DNA of 64,000 nt from the NCBI GenBank assembly GCA_003427395.1, contig BFEA01000487.1, positions 1,138,737-1,202,736 of the forward strand, read 5' to 3'. The notes beneath the pieces are model-generated. The model worked only from the letters and a program-made list of their open reading frames with translations, searched no databases and was not told the DNA's origin. Source of the DNA: Chara braunii (lineage: Eukaryota; Streptophyta; Charophyceae; Charales; Characeae). Positions 9,319 to 20,045 of the stretch are shown one piece after another (position 1 is the first letter of the stretch; the number at the start of each line of letters is the position of its first letter). Both the position numbers and the translations under genes were made by a program.

Positions 9319-10371
9319 ATGGTCCTCGAAAGACTTCGGAAGTATAATCTGACTGCCAGTGGACCAAAGTCCCTTCTTTACCAATCAGAATTGATAATCT
9401 TGGGTTTCAGATGCTTCTCCAAAGGTAGGAGTCCAGATCCCAAGAAGATAGACAAGATCTTGAACTGGCCTCTGCCTCTCAAGAGAGTGATAGACGTCAG
9501 GAGTTTCTTGGGAGTTTGTGGCTTCTGGAGGATTTTTATTCCTCATTTTTCCGCCCTTGCAGAACCTCTGAGAGAGATGGTAAGACAAGGGACTAACTTA
9601 GCATGGAATGATAAGAGACAAGTTGCAGCAGAGACATTGAAAGAAAAACTAAGAGACGGTGATGTAGTACTGGGAATACCTTATTATGATGATGAGGAGA
9701 CAAAACCTTTCATCATTGAGGCCGATGGAGGACCACTGACTCTGGGTGGAGTGCTTATTAAGAAAGATGAAAACGGGAGAGAAAGATCTCTGAGATTTCA
9801 GAGCAGAAACCTTAATTCTACTGAAAGAGACTACACCCAATTTAGGAAAGAGCTACTGTCAATCATCCATAGCCTCAGGTGCTTCAGGCACTACGTCTTG
9901 GGGAGGAGATTCATCCTGAGGACTGATGCATCTGTTGTGATTGATGTCATTAAAAAACACCAACAGGTAGATCCAACGGTCAGCAGAAGGATCGCCTTCA
10001 TCTGGACATATGATTTTAAGCTGGAAAAGATTCCCACTGAGAAGAACAGAGCGGATGACCTAAGCCGGATTGAGTGGCGAGAAGAAGAAGAAAACGTGAA
10101 TGGAACAATTGAAGAATCCACCTATGTTAATAATTTCCTTAATGAAAAAGATGATGAAGATTATGAGGCACCATGCTCCTACAAGTGGAGTCTGTTGCCT
10201 GAAGAGGGAGGCAGTTGGGGAGAAATCCCAAGTGGACACATTTATGAATTGATTCTTGGGAAAGAAGAAGAAGATGAACCGAACGATTGGTATGCCAGAA
10301 TTAATACAGCAGCAGTGGCTGCTCATGGGGTTGGGAAAAATTCAAGTTCAAAGGAAGAAGAAGAGACTTAA
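9319..10371 (+). CDS. pol: RT thumb/connection and RNase H, longest intact pol block, unit A
   Basis: The longest open frame of the window (350 codons), in the same frame as the upstream RT and so part of one polyprotein; the ATG at 9,319 is internal. FLGVCGFWRIFIPHFSALAEPL is the gypsy RT-to-RNase H signature region. The four RNase H acidic residues are present: D136 (EADGG), E178 (KELLS), D203 (RTDAS), D246/247 (RADDLS). RNase H removes RNA from the RNA/DNA hybrid. The tail is acidic (KEEEDEP) and ends in a TAA at 10,369 that is not the natural pol end, since integrase follows in frame. Confidence 0.85.
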   Translation: MVLERLRKYNLTASGPKSLLYQSELIILGFRCFSKGRSPDPKKIDKILNWPLPLKRVIDVRSFLGVCGFWRIFIPHFSALAEPLREMVRQGTNLAWNDKRQVAAETLKEKLRDGDVVLGIPYYDDEETKPFIIEADGGPLTLGGVLIKKDENGRERSLRFQSRNLNSTERDYTQFRKELLSIIHSLRCFRHYVLGRRFILRTDASVVIDVIKKHQQVDPTVSRRIAFIWTYDFKLEKIPTEKNRADDLSRIEWREEEENVNGTIEESTYVNNFLNEKDDEDYEAPCSYKWSLLPEEGGSWGEIPSGHIYELILGKEEEDEPNDWYARINTAAVAAHGVGKNSSSKEEEET

Positions 10372-11145
10372 AAGAATGAAGAAGAGATATGTTTTTTCTT
10401 TGAAGAATATGATGAAAATTATCAAGAGATTGACAGAAAAATGGAAAAGGGGCAGCTAAAAGAATATTATTATAAAGATTGAAGGAAGAAATTCAGACTA
10501 AAAAGAGGACATCTCTTTGTGGATGGTAAGGGAGGCCTACCTCCACTAAGAGTGGTCTGTGGTAAAGAGAGGCAGTTAGAGATAATTGCTGCTCTGCATG
10601 AGGGGGTTGCCGGTGGCCACACGGCTGCTAAGGCAACCTACTATAAGACTGTCAAACTCTACTTCTGGCCTGGCATGAGAGACATGATTTTCAGATATTG
10701 TAAATCATGTGTCTTATGTCTGAAGAGGTCTACCACGAGGATGACTAAACCCATATTTCCTACAATCCTGGTAGAGTCAGGTAGTAGAGTTCATCTGGAT
10801 CTCATCACTATGCCTCCAGGCAAAGGTGGGATGAGGTACATACTAAACATGAGAGATAACTTCTCTGGATACGTTGAGGCAAAAACTCTGAAAAGAAAGT
10901 TAGCAGAACAAGTGACTGATTGGATAGAGAAAATCTATCTCAGGTATCCTTTTATCAGAGAATTTGTCTCAGACAGAGGATCTGAATTCAGAAATGAGGT
11001 CGTCAGAAGAATTACACTCAGATTGGGTGTCAGAATTCGGTATGTGACTACTTACCATCCTCAAACGAATGCCTCTGTTGAGAGAGGCCACAAAACTCTG
11101 AAAGATTCATTCGCCAAGTGGTGTGAAGGGAAACTCAGTAATTAG
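10372..11145 (+). pseudogene. pol: Integrase zinc domain and catalytic core, unit A
   Basis: Same frame as RNase H. A linker at 10,372–10,518 has a TGA at 10,480 where unit C has a Ser codon. From 10,519 on: HHCC zinc-binding residues H27, H34, C64, C67 and the catalytic triad D94 (HLDLI), D152 (VSDRG) and E188 (SVERGHK). The last two are 35 residues apart, as in retroviral and gypsy integrases. It would insert the cDNA into chromosomes. A TGG to TAG change at 11,143 truncates it, but all catalytic residues are kept. Confidence 0.85.
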
Positions 11146-11711
11146 CCAAAGGTATTAAGAGTCGTTGTATATGTTGATAATATCACAGTCAAGAGAACAA
11201 CTGGTTATGCACCTTTTACTTTGTTGTACGACCGATATGCTACACTGCCAATTGAGAGTATTGTCAAGACATGGTCAAGTCAAGTCAAGAAAGCGACAGA
11301 GACTATTCTATTTCAGAACTCCTTCAGATCAGAATGAGGCAGATATCTGAAGTTGATCAGACAGTAATGGATGCAGCAGAGAGAATGACATCCAACAGAC
11401 TATCGGATCAAGAAAGATGGAACAAGAAAAAATATATAAGAAAAAAAAAATTGAAGATCGGAAATATTGTCCTTCTGTTTGACAGTTCTCTTGAGACACA
11501 ATGGACTAAGAGATTGGAGCCTAGATGGCTTAGTCCTTACAGAATCACAGGAGAGGCAGAAGGCAAGGTTTATGAGATCTCAGAAATGGACGGATCCAGA
11601 GTTCACCACATGGTGTCAGGGTCAAGACTTCGTAAGTTTATCTTCAGAGATCCTGACTTGATCCCTACAGTGACTCCAAAGAGAGGAAAGAGGAGTCAAC
11701 CACCCAAGTAA
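11146..11711 (+). pseudogene. pol: Integrase C-terminal domain, frameshifted, unit A
   Basis: Continues past the TAG (WPKV in other copies) with YAPFTL. A 5-bp duplication (AAGTC) near 11,278 then shifts frame; the rest is open to 11,711. It carries a GPY/F-like module reading SPYRITG (GPYRITG in unit B) and the VHHMVSGSRLRKF strand, then a basic tail KRGKRSQPPK. No chromodomain is seen. The TAA at 11,709 is the true pol end, matched at 27,638. Confidence 0.75.
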
Positions 11712-12600
11712 GAGACGATCAAAGAGAACTGAGAAAGAATACAGTAAGACACTGAGATAGTGAGGCTCAGTTATCAACAGACAATGATCATTCTTGCATA
11801 GTCAATTCAGCATTTCAGTTTCAGTATTTCAGTTTTAGTACTCCAGTTTCAGCATCTCAGTTGCAGTATTCAAATTTTCAGCAAGTCATTTCGTTATCTC
11901 TTTCAACAAGCAACTGAGTTAATAAGAGTATATCTTTGATGCTATGCTGCAGTCGTTCCATGAGTGTCAAATCCTGAGAGTGGGAAGTAACTGTGAGTAC
12001 AGTTCTGAGAGCATTGGCACAAGTGTCAAGGTCTGAGAAACTCATGGTTGTGGCACATCAAATGATATAAGCAGTACTATTGTTATCACTAAGAGAAATC
12101 ATGATGGGCGTAAAGAAGTTCAGTTCTGCCTGACTGAGAGTTATCAGCAAAAGGGCTTCGTGTCTCTGACTAAGTTGCCCATCCAAGAGATTCAGATGAA
12201 GGCAGGCATAAAGAAGTTCAACTTTACTTGACTAAGAGTGGTCAGTAAACGAACTTCGTGCTTATTGGCTAAGGGTCTGTCTTCACTCAGATGAGGGAAG
12301 GGACCTCTCTGAGATTAGTATTATTGTATTTCCTTGAGACTGAAGGGATGTCTCGTGGAAAAGAAATCCCAGTTGAGAGAAGGGACCTCTCTGGGGCTAG
12401 CACTAAGTCTTTGCTTGAGGCTGAAGGGAGGTCTCTTGCGAACCCTTAGTGTTGGCTAGCATGTTATTGTTCATTGTCTCTTGAGACTGAAGGGAGGTCT
12501 CTTGGAAAATGTTTGTTCTGTTATGGGGCGAGGGCAGTCTGCTTGTGGGATTATGATATGCTTGCCAAACTGTATGTGCCTGGGGTTTTCTTCTCTGACC
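11712..12600 (+). repeat. Structured region after pol with three repeat types, unit A
   Basis: Non-coding. 11,800–11,890 repeats TTTCAGTAT-like words. 12,103–12,197 and 12,201–12,295 are two imperfect copies of a ~98-bp unit (both contain TAAAGAAGTTCA). 12,296–12,515 repeats a ~75–90 bp unit; hairpin words such as GAGAC-8-GTCTC and AGAG…CTCTCT recur in it. Minus-strand copies: 26,761–27,637 and 46,191–47,100. Confidence 0.6.
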
Positions 12601-13180
12601 TAAGGACGCGTTGATTGTCGGGGCCAGCCAGAGCCCTACCGCAGTAGGTTGCAATCTGGTGGGGTCAGCAGGTCCCCGACGCGAGTGTCAAATTTCGTAG
12701 TCAGCTGAGGCTAAGACTCCGGGAGTCTGGCCTGTGAGGTTGAAAGGGGTCGGCTGGAACCCTACCGCAGTCAGAGGATGCAATCCAGTGAGGTTAGCCA
12801 GAGCCTGGAACTATGGTTAGACCGGGTTCCACGTTCAAAATTTTGGGCGGGGTAGCCAGCACCTTTGGCCAAAAACTGGTAGGTGAGCCGCTCCCTGACC
12901 GCAGTGGTCAAATCCGGATTCGGGACAGTTTGACTGACGAGATGTCTACTGTCATAGGGTGACCAGACCCGCTATAGTCTGGGTGTCCTGGTGAGAGTGC
13001 CAAAGGGTTGTCATACTCGAGTAGTGGGTATGATTGGTCCTGACCTGGACGCAGGTCAAAGGGGCTGTCAAGACAAATGGTCTGACTAGTCCTGGCCTGA
13101 GGCGAGCCGAATGAGGTATGTCAGACTGACGGGACGTCTGACATTCCTGGCCAGTAGTGGCCCGAAACCAAGGCAATCAA
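12601..13180 (+). repeat. Degenerate ~55-bp repeats, each with hairpins, unit A
   Basis: About ten diverged units. Stems seen: CCAGAC 12,963–12,968 with GTCTGG 12,977–12,982; TCATAC 13,011–13,016 with GTATGA 13,028–13,033; TGACCT 13,041–13,046 with AGGTCA 13,053–13,058; TGACC 12,896–12,900 with GGTCA 12,906–12,910; ATGTCAGAC 13,118–13,126 with GTCTGACAT 13,136–13,144. Stem sequence differs between units while pairing persists. Copies at 26,171–26,760 and 45,611–46,190. No ORF of note. Confidence 0.6.
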
Positions 13181-13625
13181 TAAATCCTGGGTACGAAGAG
13201 TTGTTATGTATTAATTGTTATTACTATTTATTATTTTATTTACGGGTTTTATTTTAATTTATTTATGCTTAACTGCTGGTTGTCAGAGAGTCTGCTTGTT
13301 GGGCATGGTTGTTGTCTATGAGACTTGCTGGTTTTGCAGCTATACGGATAATTGTCTGAAGCTCCCAGACCAGCAAAAAGAAAAAGGGTTTGGTATCCCC
13401 TCCCTTTTGTCTGAGAAGTTGGGGAGACGCCTCACTCAGACCAGAGAAAGAAAACAAGGGTTTGGTATCCCCGTCAGGTGCTTGAGAAGCTGAGAATACG
13501 TCTCACTCAGACTAGAGAACAGAAAAGAAGGTTTGGTATGCCCTACTTTCAGCATGGCAGACAGAGTAAATACCCCCGTTACTGGGGTCATCCTTGGCAT
13601 AAATGCCTGATCAAGAGCTAAGGTG
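13181..13625 (+). repeat. AT-rich tract and 71-bp tandem repeats, unit A
   Basis: 13,205–13,265 is TTATTATTTTATTT-rich. From 13,370 a 71-bp unit (purine run, then GGGTTTGGTATCCCC, ending CTCACTCAGA) repeats at 13,441 and partly at 13,512. The unit breaks at about 13,625 where it joins gag sequence. Minus-strand copies at about 25,730–25,990 and 45,170–45,430. Confidence 0.65.
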
Positions 13626-14588
13626 AACTGATACAAAGAACAGATGACCCTTATATAATGATTGAGTTGTCTCTGCAGTCCTTAACATTAATAGAGTGTG
13701 AGCTTAGTAAGGCATCAACAAGTGAGTCTCCATTGGGAGATTTGGGAGGGAACCTTACTTTTCAAAATCTCTCTGGATTAGTAGAGTCCTCTTCCAATGA
13801 AGTGGTTCATTTCCTGGCTTATATGATGTCATTCCATGGTGATTTACCCCCAGAACCTATCATGGAACCTAGTGTTAGGGTTGGTGAAGTAAGGAATCAC
13901 AAACCCGTATGACACCTCAAATGATAGAAGAAAAGAAAAGAAAGAAGGCTGAGGAATCACTTATCGACATCCTTGATCATCCTGAACCGGAACGTTCAAG
14001 GGAAAATAATGAACGGGGGAGAAAAATATAATTTGTTCTCAAGAGTGATCAGGATGATGGAACAGTGATTTCTAACGTAATTGCTAAAATGCTGGAAGAA
14101 ACGGAAGTAACACTGTCTTTCAAGGAAGCAATGACATTAGCACCTAAACTGAGGGAAGAATTGAAGAGGTTTATTGAGAACAAGAAAATGAAAGTTAATT
14201 ATTTGGGGTCAGTCTTTCCCAACCTAGTGAATAGATCACTGTTAGGTTGTAAGATGACATTTGCAACCAAAGGTTGTGGGCATCTTACAATTCGCGTAAA
14301 TTTAGTGAAGATTTTAACCCTAGTAGATTCTGGGGCAGAGATTATACTTCTTTCGCGAAGAACGATGAAAGCTTGTAATTTATCAATTGACAGGCCTACA
14401 CAAAATGTACTGAGTAATATTGCAGGAGAACTGTTCGTGGCAAGATTTATTGATGATTTCGCGAAGAACGAGGAGTAATATTGGGACAATAACTGGATCA
14501 TGACTGTATCTTGGGAACTTCATTCTTGCATAGGATGGAGGCGGTCCAATTTTTCAGTCAGGAGGGGTCATCCTGGATCAGTCTACAA
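13626..14588 (+). pseudogene. Stray gag-tail and protease fragment
   Basis: Matches 7,166–8,108 of unit A but inserted after the 3' repeats, with no RT behind it. It keeps the 28 bp after SSSNE that unit A lost. The open frame 14,065–14,478 carries the protease active site as VDSGAE (D at codon 14,326), an unaltered retropepsin loop. The frame breaks about 40 codons later. The left joint is at a shared AAGGTGAACT-like word, the right at about 14,588 where sequence flips to minus-strand ORF-X. It is a recombination remnant, not an element. Confidence 0.75.
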
Positions 14589-14775
14589 CGTGCAGTCTCT
14601 GGTCACCTCGCATCTCCTCCTCTCTCCCCCCTTCAATACAGACCTTCAGTCGAACTACTTCTCCCCCATCATAGTTCAGCGTCGTTGTAATCAGAGGGTC
14701 TTCACCTGACACTTGAACCCAGCGCACTGTATGCCGCCAACACCCCGACCTATAGCCATGTAGTGCTATTGTCAC
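14589..14775 (-). pseudogene. ORF-X, 5' fragment (copy Z)
   Basis: First 60 or so codons of ORF-X (HGYRSGCWRHTVRW, then YDGGEVVRLKVC), cut off at the 14,588 joint with the plus-strand protease fragment. The full-length form is at 41,538–42,080. Confidence 0.6.
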
Positions 14776-16177
14776 TCAGGATAGCCAAGAACTTAATCTT
14801 CAGGCGCTCGCAGTGAGGTAGCCCCCCTTACAGGCCCCGAAGATCCGCCCTCTCTCTTGTCTCAGGCCCGCAACACTAGCGCAAAAGAAACACTCTGCGT
14901 ACTGAAGGAAGAGACCAACTTTAGCCCTTTCATAATTTTTCTTCATATTAACGGTTTTAATATTTTCAAAATGAAAAACGAGGCAAAACTAAATAATTCG
15001 AAAACGAAGGTTTAATCGGTCGAAATACGGTCCGAAAGCACTATGCGGCAACAGAGTCACTAATCATCACGACGGAACAGCGACCCAATCTGGTATCCCA
15101 CAATGAAATGCTGACAAGCATTTTCCTTTCCTCAAAACACAAGCTTTGTCCTATGTCTGGCGGGTACCCGTGTCCGATGGCAAGGAGGGGGCTTATGACC
15201 CTCCATGAACGGGGTGATAAGCCTTCTACCAATGCGGCTGAGGGTCGCCCTCCTTTTGAGGTCCCGCCTCGCGATGCCAGATCGAAACCCACCCACAGAC
15301 TGTATACGTAGGATCAGCCTACTTAGGCCACAATAACATGGTTCAAAATCCGAACCGTTGGCTTCCCGCGAAAGGACAAGCCAACAGGTTAGAAAGTTTG
15401 ATTTAGAAAACTAAATAATAATAATCAAATAAAACAACAATAATTACAACAGGGAAAGGAAAAGAAAGAAGGGGGTAGTGTCTCAAAATCTCTCCGTGCA
15501 CCTGCCTTGCCTGAACCACGCCCCGCTCTCACACACAGATCTGGGGTTCCTTTTCTTCCTTTTCCCATTTTCTTTTCTTTTTAGTCCTCACTGTATCGGC
15601 CCTTCACCTCACCACCGAGGTCTGCACGATTCGGGCAAACAGGCCTGGTCCAGGCAACTTACGAAAGACCGGTAAGGCTCAGACCATAGAATCGCGGCCG
15701 CAGTCTGAAAACCCAAATCGGCAGCCTTCCCCATGAAGTGACAGATTGACGGCCGGAAACTGAAAGTGGGGGAACTAAATAACAATAATAATAATAATAA
15801 TAATAGTAGAAGAAAGAAAAGGTGGCGCTTCAAATTTCAGCCTACCGTATCTGACCTGTAGTACAGCTGATGGGTCCTACCGAGTGGAACCTAGACACGC
15901 AAAAACCGGTACAGGTGATATTCGAAGGGTTGTGCTCGCCTAGACTGCAATACCACCGCTCGAGTTCGAAACACTGTCCTGTCGGCCTTCCCTCGAAACG
16001 ACATCTTTGTCAAGAAAGGCAAACAGAGAATAATGATAACAATAAATAGTTAAGAATAACCAAGAAGTTGGACACAACGATAACTGGGATTCAATGGCCA
16101 TAAGATTCCCCCTGAACTAAAGCTAGTAGTCCAACCACATTAATTAGACCTCTGATTTTCTATTTTTCTTCTCTTGT
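14776..16177 (-). repeat. LTR-like segment with (AAT)n and stem-loops, fragment Z
   Basis: No gene. Corresponds to about 22,631–24,165 but lacks about 80 bp including the purine tract. Holds an (AAT)n run at 15,779–15,806 and AT-rich stretches near 15,410–15,450 and 16,025–16,060, each next to a stem-loop. The KxHLFFLLLL frame across the AAT run is an artefact of that repeat. The segment ends at 16,177, where the LTR end of unit B begins. Confidence 0.6.
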
Positions 16178-16599
16178 TGAGCCACCTCGGGCGACCGGAA
16201 AGCCAACAGGCTGTCACGTAGGATTTTGTATATGATTGTAATAAATAAAATAAATTAAATTATGCAAATCCCTTCCAACTGTGTGCGTCCGACTTCGAGC
16301 GAGACCTTTCAATTGCGGTCTTCGCCGGTCCCCGGTCTTAGGAATGTTTTATTTTGATTCGGAACAGCAGAGAATCATGCAAATAATAATCATAAAATTA
16401 TGGGGTGCTATGCATGCATCAATTATGTCAATCTGATTTTGAGAACTATGACAAAGCATCCACGAAGGCAATTATCAAGCAAGAATAATGCAGAAAATAA
16501 GACTGACTCACTCGAGCAAGGACATGAACAATTGAATGAGGGAAGAATGAGGACTCATAATAATCTCAGAAAGTACATGTGAAGAGACATGGTCAGCAC
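16178..16599 (-). repeat. LTR-like 3' terminus, downstream end of unit B
   Basis: The plus strand reads TGAGCCACCTCGGGC from 16,178, the reverse of the LTR end …GAGGTGGCTCA. This is the next LTR end downstream of B pol, 19,549 bp from its counterpart before the B PBS (35,730). It abuts DNA that in unit B continues differently at about 24,165, so this is an insertion or recombination joint. The poly(A) signal is the minus-strand AATAAA near 16,350–16,356 (AATAAAAC). Confidence 0.6.
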
Positions 16600-17355
16600 C
16601 TCTCAAGAGTCCTCACTCATCCCTCAGGTCAGTCTCTCTCGATTTCTTTTCACCGATCTTCTCAGGTGCCGTGACCCACGTCCACGTACAATCTGAGACT
16701 GAGGCCTCGTAACAAAAAGCCACCTGTAGCCAGCAAGCTCTGAACATGATCATCCAAGGCACATGACACAGTAGTCAACCATGGAGCATAACTCCTCCCA
16801 CAAGGTTGGCAGTCCATCCAATGAAAAGACTCCTCGCTTGAGGTAGGGATACTCGGTAGGCTCGGTTAATGCCTCAATGTCGATTACCGCAGAAGAGATT
16901 TATCTTTTTGCCAAACCGATCACATCCAGCCAACTTGTACCGTCTGTAAGAAAATAAGGGACTGGAGGCCTATGATAGTCAGTATAGAGCATAGGCCCGA
17001 AGCTGCGAATCAATATAGTGCCACTCTCATCAAGCTCCCTCTGTCTCTGCTCAAGATATTCAGTGGCTGAGATCCAGACTGGATCAAAAAGCTCATGAGT
17101 CTCCTTGCCCTTCTTCAGGTAAGGCCTCAGATCGTGGATAGTGCCATCTGCAAAACTGGTCTAGACAATGAAGATTGACAGATCTCCCTGTCTGAAACCA
17201 ATGACACTAACATATTGATAATGGAAAGTCTCTTTGCATGAAATTCTTTTGAGGCTGGCCAGCACTGACTCACTGACCAGAGTAGACTGAACTGTGCTCA
17301 TGAGTACTCCTGCCAGTACAGACTGACCAGACGGTTTCTGAGAACTGGCTGTCAA
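16600..17355 (-). pseudogene. ORF1, long form with stops, unit B
   Basis: Holds the ~235 bp missing from unit A. The N-terminal part (QSVLAGVLMSTVQ…ISCKETFHYQY) is open for 64 codons, then a TAG replaces the CAG of unit A at 17,161. Later TAG/TAA codons follow. 16,360–17,330 is essentially identical to 35,909–36,878. Confidence 0.5.
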
Positions 17356-18841
17356 ACTAACTGTAGGGAACTGATTGCCGGAACTGATTGCTAGACGCTG
17401 ATCACTAGCAACTGACTGCTAATGATTTATTGCTGATTAAATGATTGCTAAATGTCCAAATAAATGAACTGTCGTTGCTCAGAAAATAAAGCTCTTCATG
17501 GTTGGTTGCCAACAGTCCTCCTAGCCTCCTCAACAGTACCCTCAGAAGTCATAATGACTCATAACTTTCCATTCATGTCATGCAGGAAGTATGTGTACTC
17601 GATTTTTGTATGACTTCTCACAAGGGACAGCGTGTGTTCCATCATCACTATAGTCTCCTGGCTGTACTCTTCGAATGCACTCTCCCTCCAGGTCTCGATA
17701 GTGCCCTATTACAGAGAACAAGAGACTCTAACTGAGTTGCAGTCCGCCATACCTTTAACAAATCCTCCCCTCATCAGTTCGCCGGACTCGAGGCGGATGA
17801 CTCTTGGGTGATTTAAATATGGGAGGACTATTGGATAATTGTTGTTTCCACCGCGTTTTCAAAATGCCGAGTCCTAGTACTGGTCTGAGTACAGTCAGAA
17901 GTACATGATTTCAAAATTGTATTTTCTTGAATGCTGCGTCTGAATGCTGCTTTCTGTTGCTACTTCATACTGTCGTTCTCTAATCACTGTTCCCGGCTGG
18001 TATCTCTGATTGTTGTTTATAAATGCTGTTTTCCGGAAGGTAAAATGACTGTAGCGAATTGCAAACTGAAAGCTGATTAAAATGCCTTGAGAGTTGATTA
18101 AGTAAAGATTGAATAGGAGCTAAATATCGATCGTGGAGTAACGGAGTAGCACTCAAATACCGCTCAGAGTACCGTCCCAAGTATTGCCTTGAATAATGAA
18201 TTCCGCTATGAGTGTTATTCTAAAAACTGTCCTGAATACAGCTCAGAGCGCAGTTCTGGTTATAGTTCTGAGTAATGTTCGGAGTGTTATTTTGACTACT
18301 GTTCCTAGTCAAGTTTTCTGATCGTCGCTCTTAATTACAGTTGCTGGCTGGATGCTGGTTAGTTCTTGATTGGGAACGGGATATTACTGATTAATTGCTG
18401 ATGAAGAACTAAATATTGCTGATTGACTGCCGCTTAATTGTAAACTTGGATGTTGTAGAGGTCGTCGACTGAGAGCCAAATGAGGTGGTGAGTACTGGTT
18501 GCCGAAATAACTCCTGTATGAGGTTTCCTTTTGCAAAATTAGGTGCCATGCCTGGGCAGGGCCTTGTGTGTTAGATACTGCCTTTAGTATTGCTTCGAGT
18601 ACGGTCCCGAGTACCAAACACAACACTGAGAACTTTTCTGGGCACTGCCTTGAATATTAAAGGCTACTCTGAGTACTTNTTTTGAGTACTGCCTAAACGT
18701 CATCTGAGCATCCTCAAGTCGAGAGACCCCTNGACGTTGACTGTGTAGTGGNGAAATGTTGAATAAAAGAGGGTCGAAACAAGAAAGCCTTGGTTTACTG
18801 AGAAAAGCGTAACANACTTCAAGCAGGAGTCTTNAACACCC
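17356..18841 (-). repeat. TACTC-motif cluster, unit B
   Basis: Same content as 1,220–2,627, reversed. 17,660–18,841 is identical to 37,208–38,389 including Ns at 18,679, 18,732, 18,753, 18,815 and 18,834. In between (17,335–17,660) the two copies differ at many sites. Confidence 0.55.
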
Positions 18842-19093
18842 CTATGCCTGTCTGAGCTTTGTCTTAGCCTTCTCCACAGACTCTACCATTGAGCCGGNAC
18901 GGTGCAGCCTNCTGTCAANTCCGTAGGAGTAAATTACATACTNAATATATATTCTTTCTCCAACATTCTCAACAACAAAACTCCCCTTGCTNATTATATA
19001 TGTCTCCATATCCCTGCATGCGTCATCCTCCNCACCTTCCTTCTTATCCGTGTTTAATNGATCCTTCACCACNAGGACCTCCTCTTCCCTCAT
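18842..19093 (-). CDS. MREEEV ORF, unit B
   Basis: An unrecognised 83-residue charged protein with a true ATG (minus strand at 19,093). It has an acidic/basic N-terminus (MREEEV, DKKEG), a central GERIYI strand and a C-terminal KAKTKL helix. Eight N bases make residues uncertain. Copies: 38,390–38,641 (same Ns), 54,736–54,942 (ATG changed to GTG, plus a stop), and 63,312, where it is fused to RT. Lies downstream in sense of the TATA element. Unsure whether translated. Confidence 0.35.
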   Translation of the reverse strand: MREEEVXVVKDXLNTDKKEGXEDDACRDMETYIXSKGSFVVENVGERIYIXYVIYSYGXDXRLHRXGSMVESVEKAKTKLRQA

Positions 19094-20045
19094 TGCCCCC
19101 TTTTTCGTCCTTAGATCAGTTTCGTATGCTGGTTATACTATGGACAATTATGGTAATTCAGGCACTCTGGGACAGATAGACTTCTGGTTGGTCGCAGAGC
19201 TTCCTCGTCATGCTAAATCGCCTCATTTATCACTTGGGTTTTAGGCGATGGCTATCGATCCGGTTTCCTTCAAGCCAAATAGTCGAGAATGTCTGGGCGT
19301 ATGGGATCAATTAACTGAATATTAGCCTCGGTCGCTCATAGTTTGTGCTTGTGAGCACTCAGTAATGTGTGGGGTTGACTATAAGCGATTAAACGAATAA
19401 AAATAACTACTCATCATAAAAAGTTGAACTTGTCTAAGTCCCGCATGAGAGATTCTATCTTGAAAAACAATCCAGCCCTCTCAGAGATTCAACCTACCTC
19501 GAGTTCCGTACTTTACACAAGAACGACACTCGTGCTTTCTCATTTTTCATACGAGGGGAGTTTCCAAATTTTGCGCAGAGCACCGAGGGTAGCCACGTGA
19601 TCAGGGAATGACCTAAACAATTCACAACCCTGGTCCCTGTACACTACTGAGTCTCACACTCATTAATTGCCAGGCTAAGTAGCTGACCACTACCCGTCAT
19701 GTTACAGTTCACTAAGCTTCCGGTGTGAAAGCTCTTGCAATTGGAATCCAGACTCATGACTTTAAACGACAGCCTTGTCCAGCGAAGGCATGGTGTTCTA
19801 AGCCGTTCTGAAAACATGCTCTCGATGAGTTTCGTAAGAACACAAGTTGTTAGATGGTTTCTTGGACTTAGCAGTACTCAGGCCCTATTCATCACATGCT
19901 ACTAGTCTCCATCGAGAAAGAACTTTGCAAGAAGATATGCGGCCCTCCTTAGGAGTGACTCCCGTCTACTCATGAAAGGTCCCTTACAGGCAGAAATCAT
20001 ATATACTGGACATTCCCCTTTTCCCCAAATACTAGGGCGCCAAAC
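19094..20045 (-). promoter_or_regulatory. Leader with TATA-like element, unit B
   Basis: TATATAT (minus) at 19,999–20,005. The 0.9 kb downstream has no open frame of note. 19,340–20,045 differs from 38,890–39,600 at roughly one base in twelve, unlike the identical block before it. Confidence 0.4.

Noticed and set aside
10060-10326. Minus-strand frames opposite RNase H and gag rich in Phe/Ile/Ser
   Set aside because: Mirror of the acidic/basic coding strand (GAA/AAG-rich codons read as TTC/CTT); conserved only because the sense strand is.
15456-15490. Purine tract followed by TAGTGTCTC as a PPT plus LTR start on the plus strand
   Set aside because: Opposite to pol, and no matching LTR end or PBS on that strand within reach.
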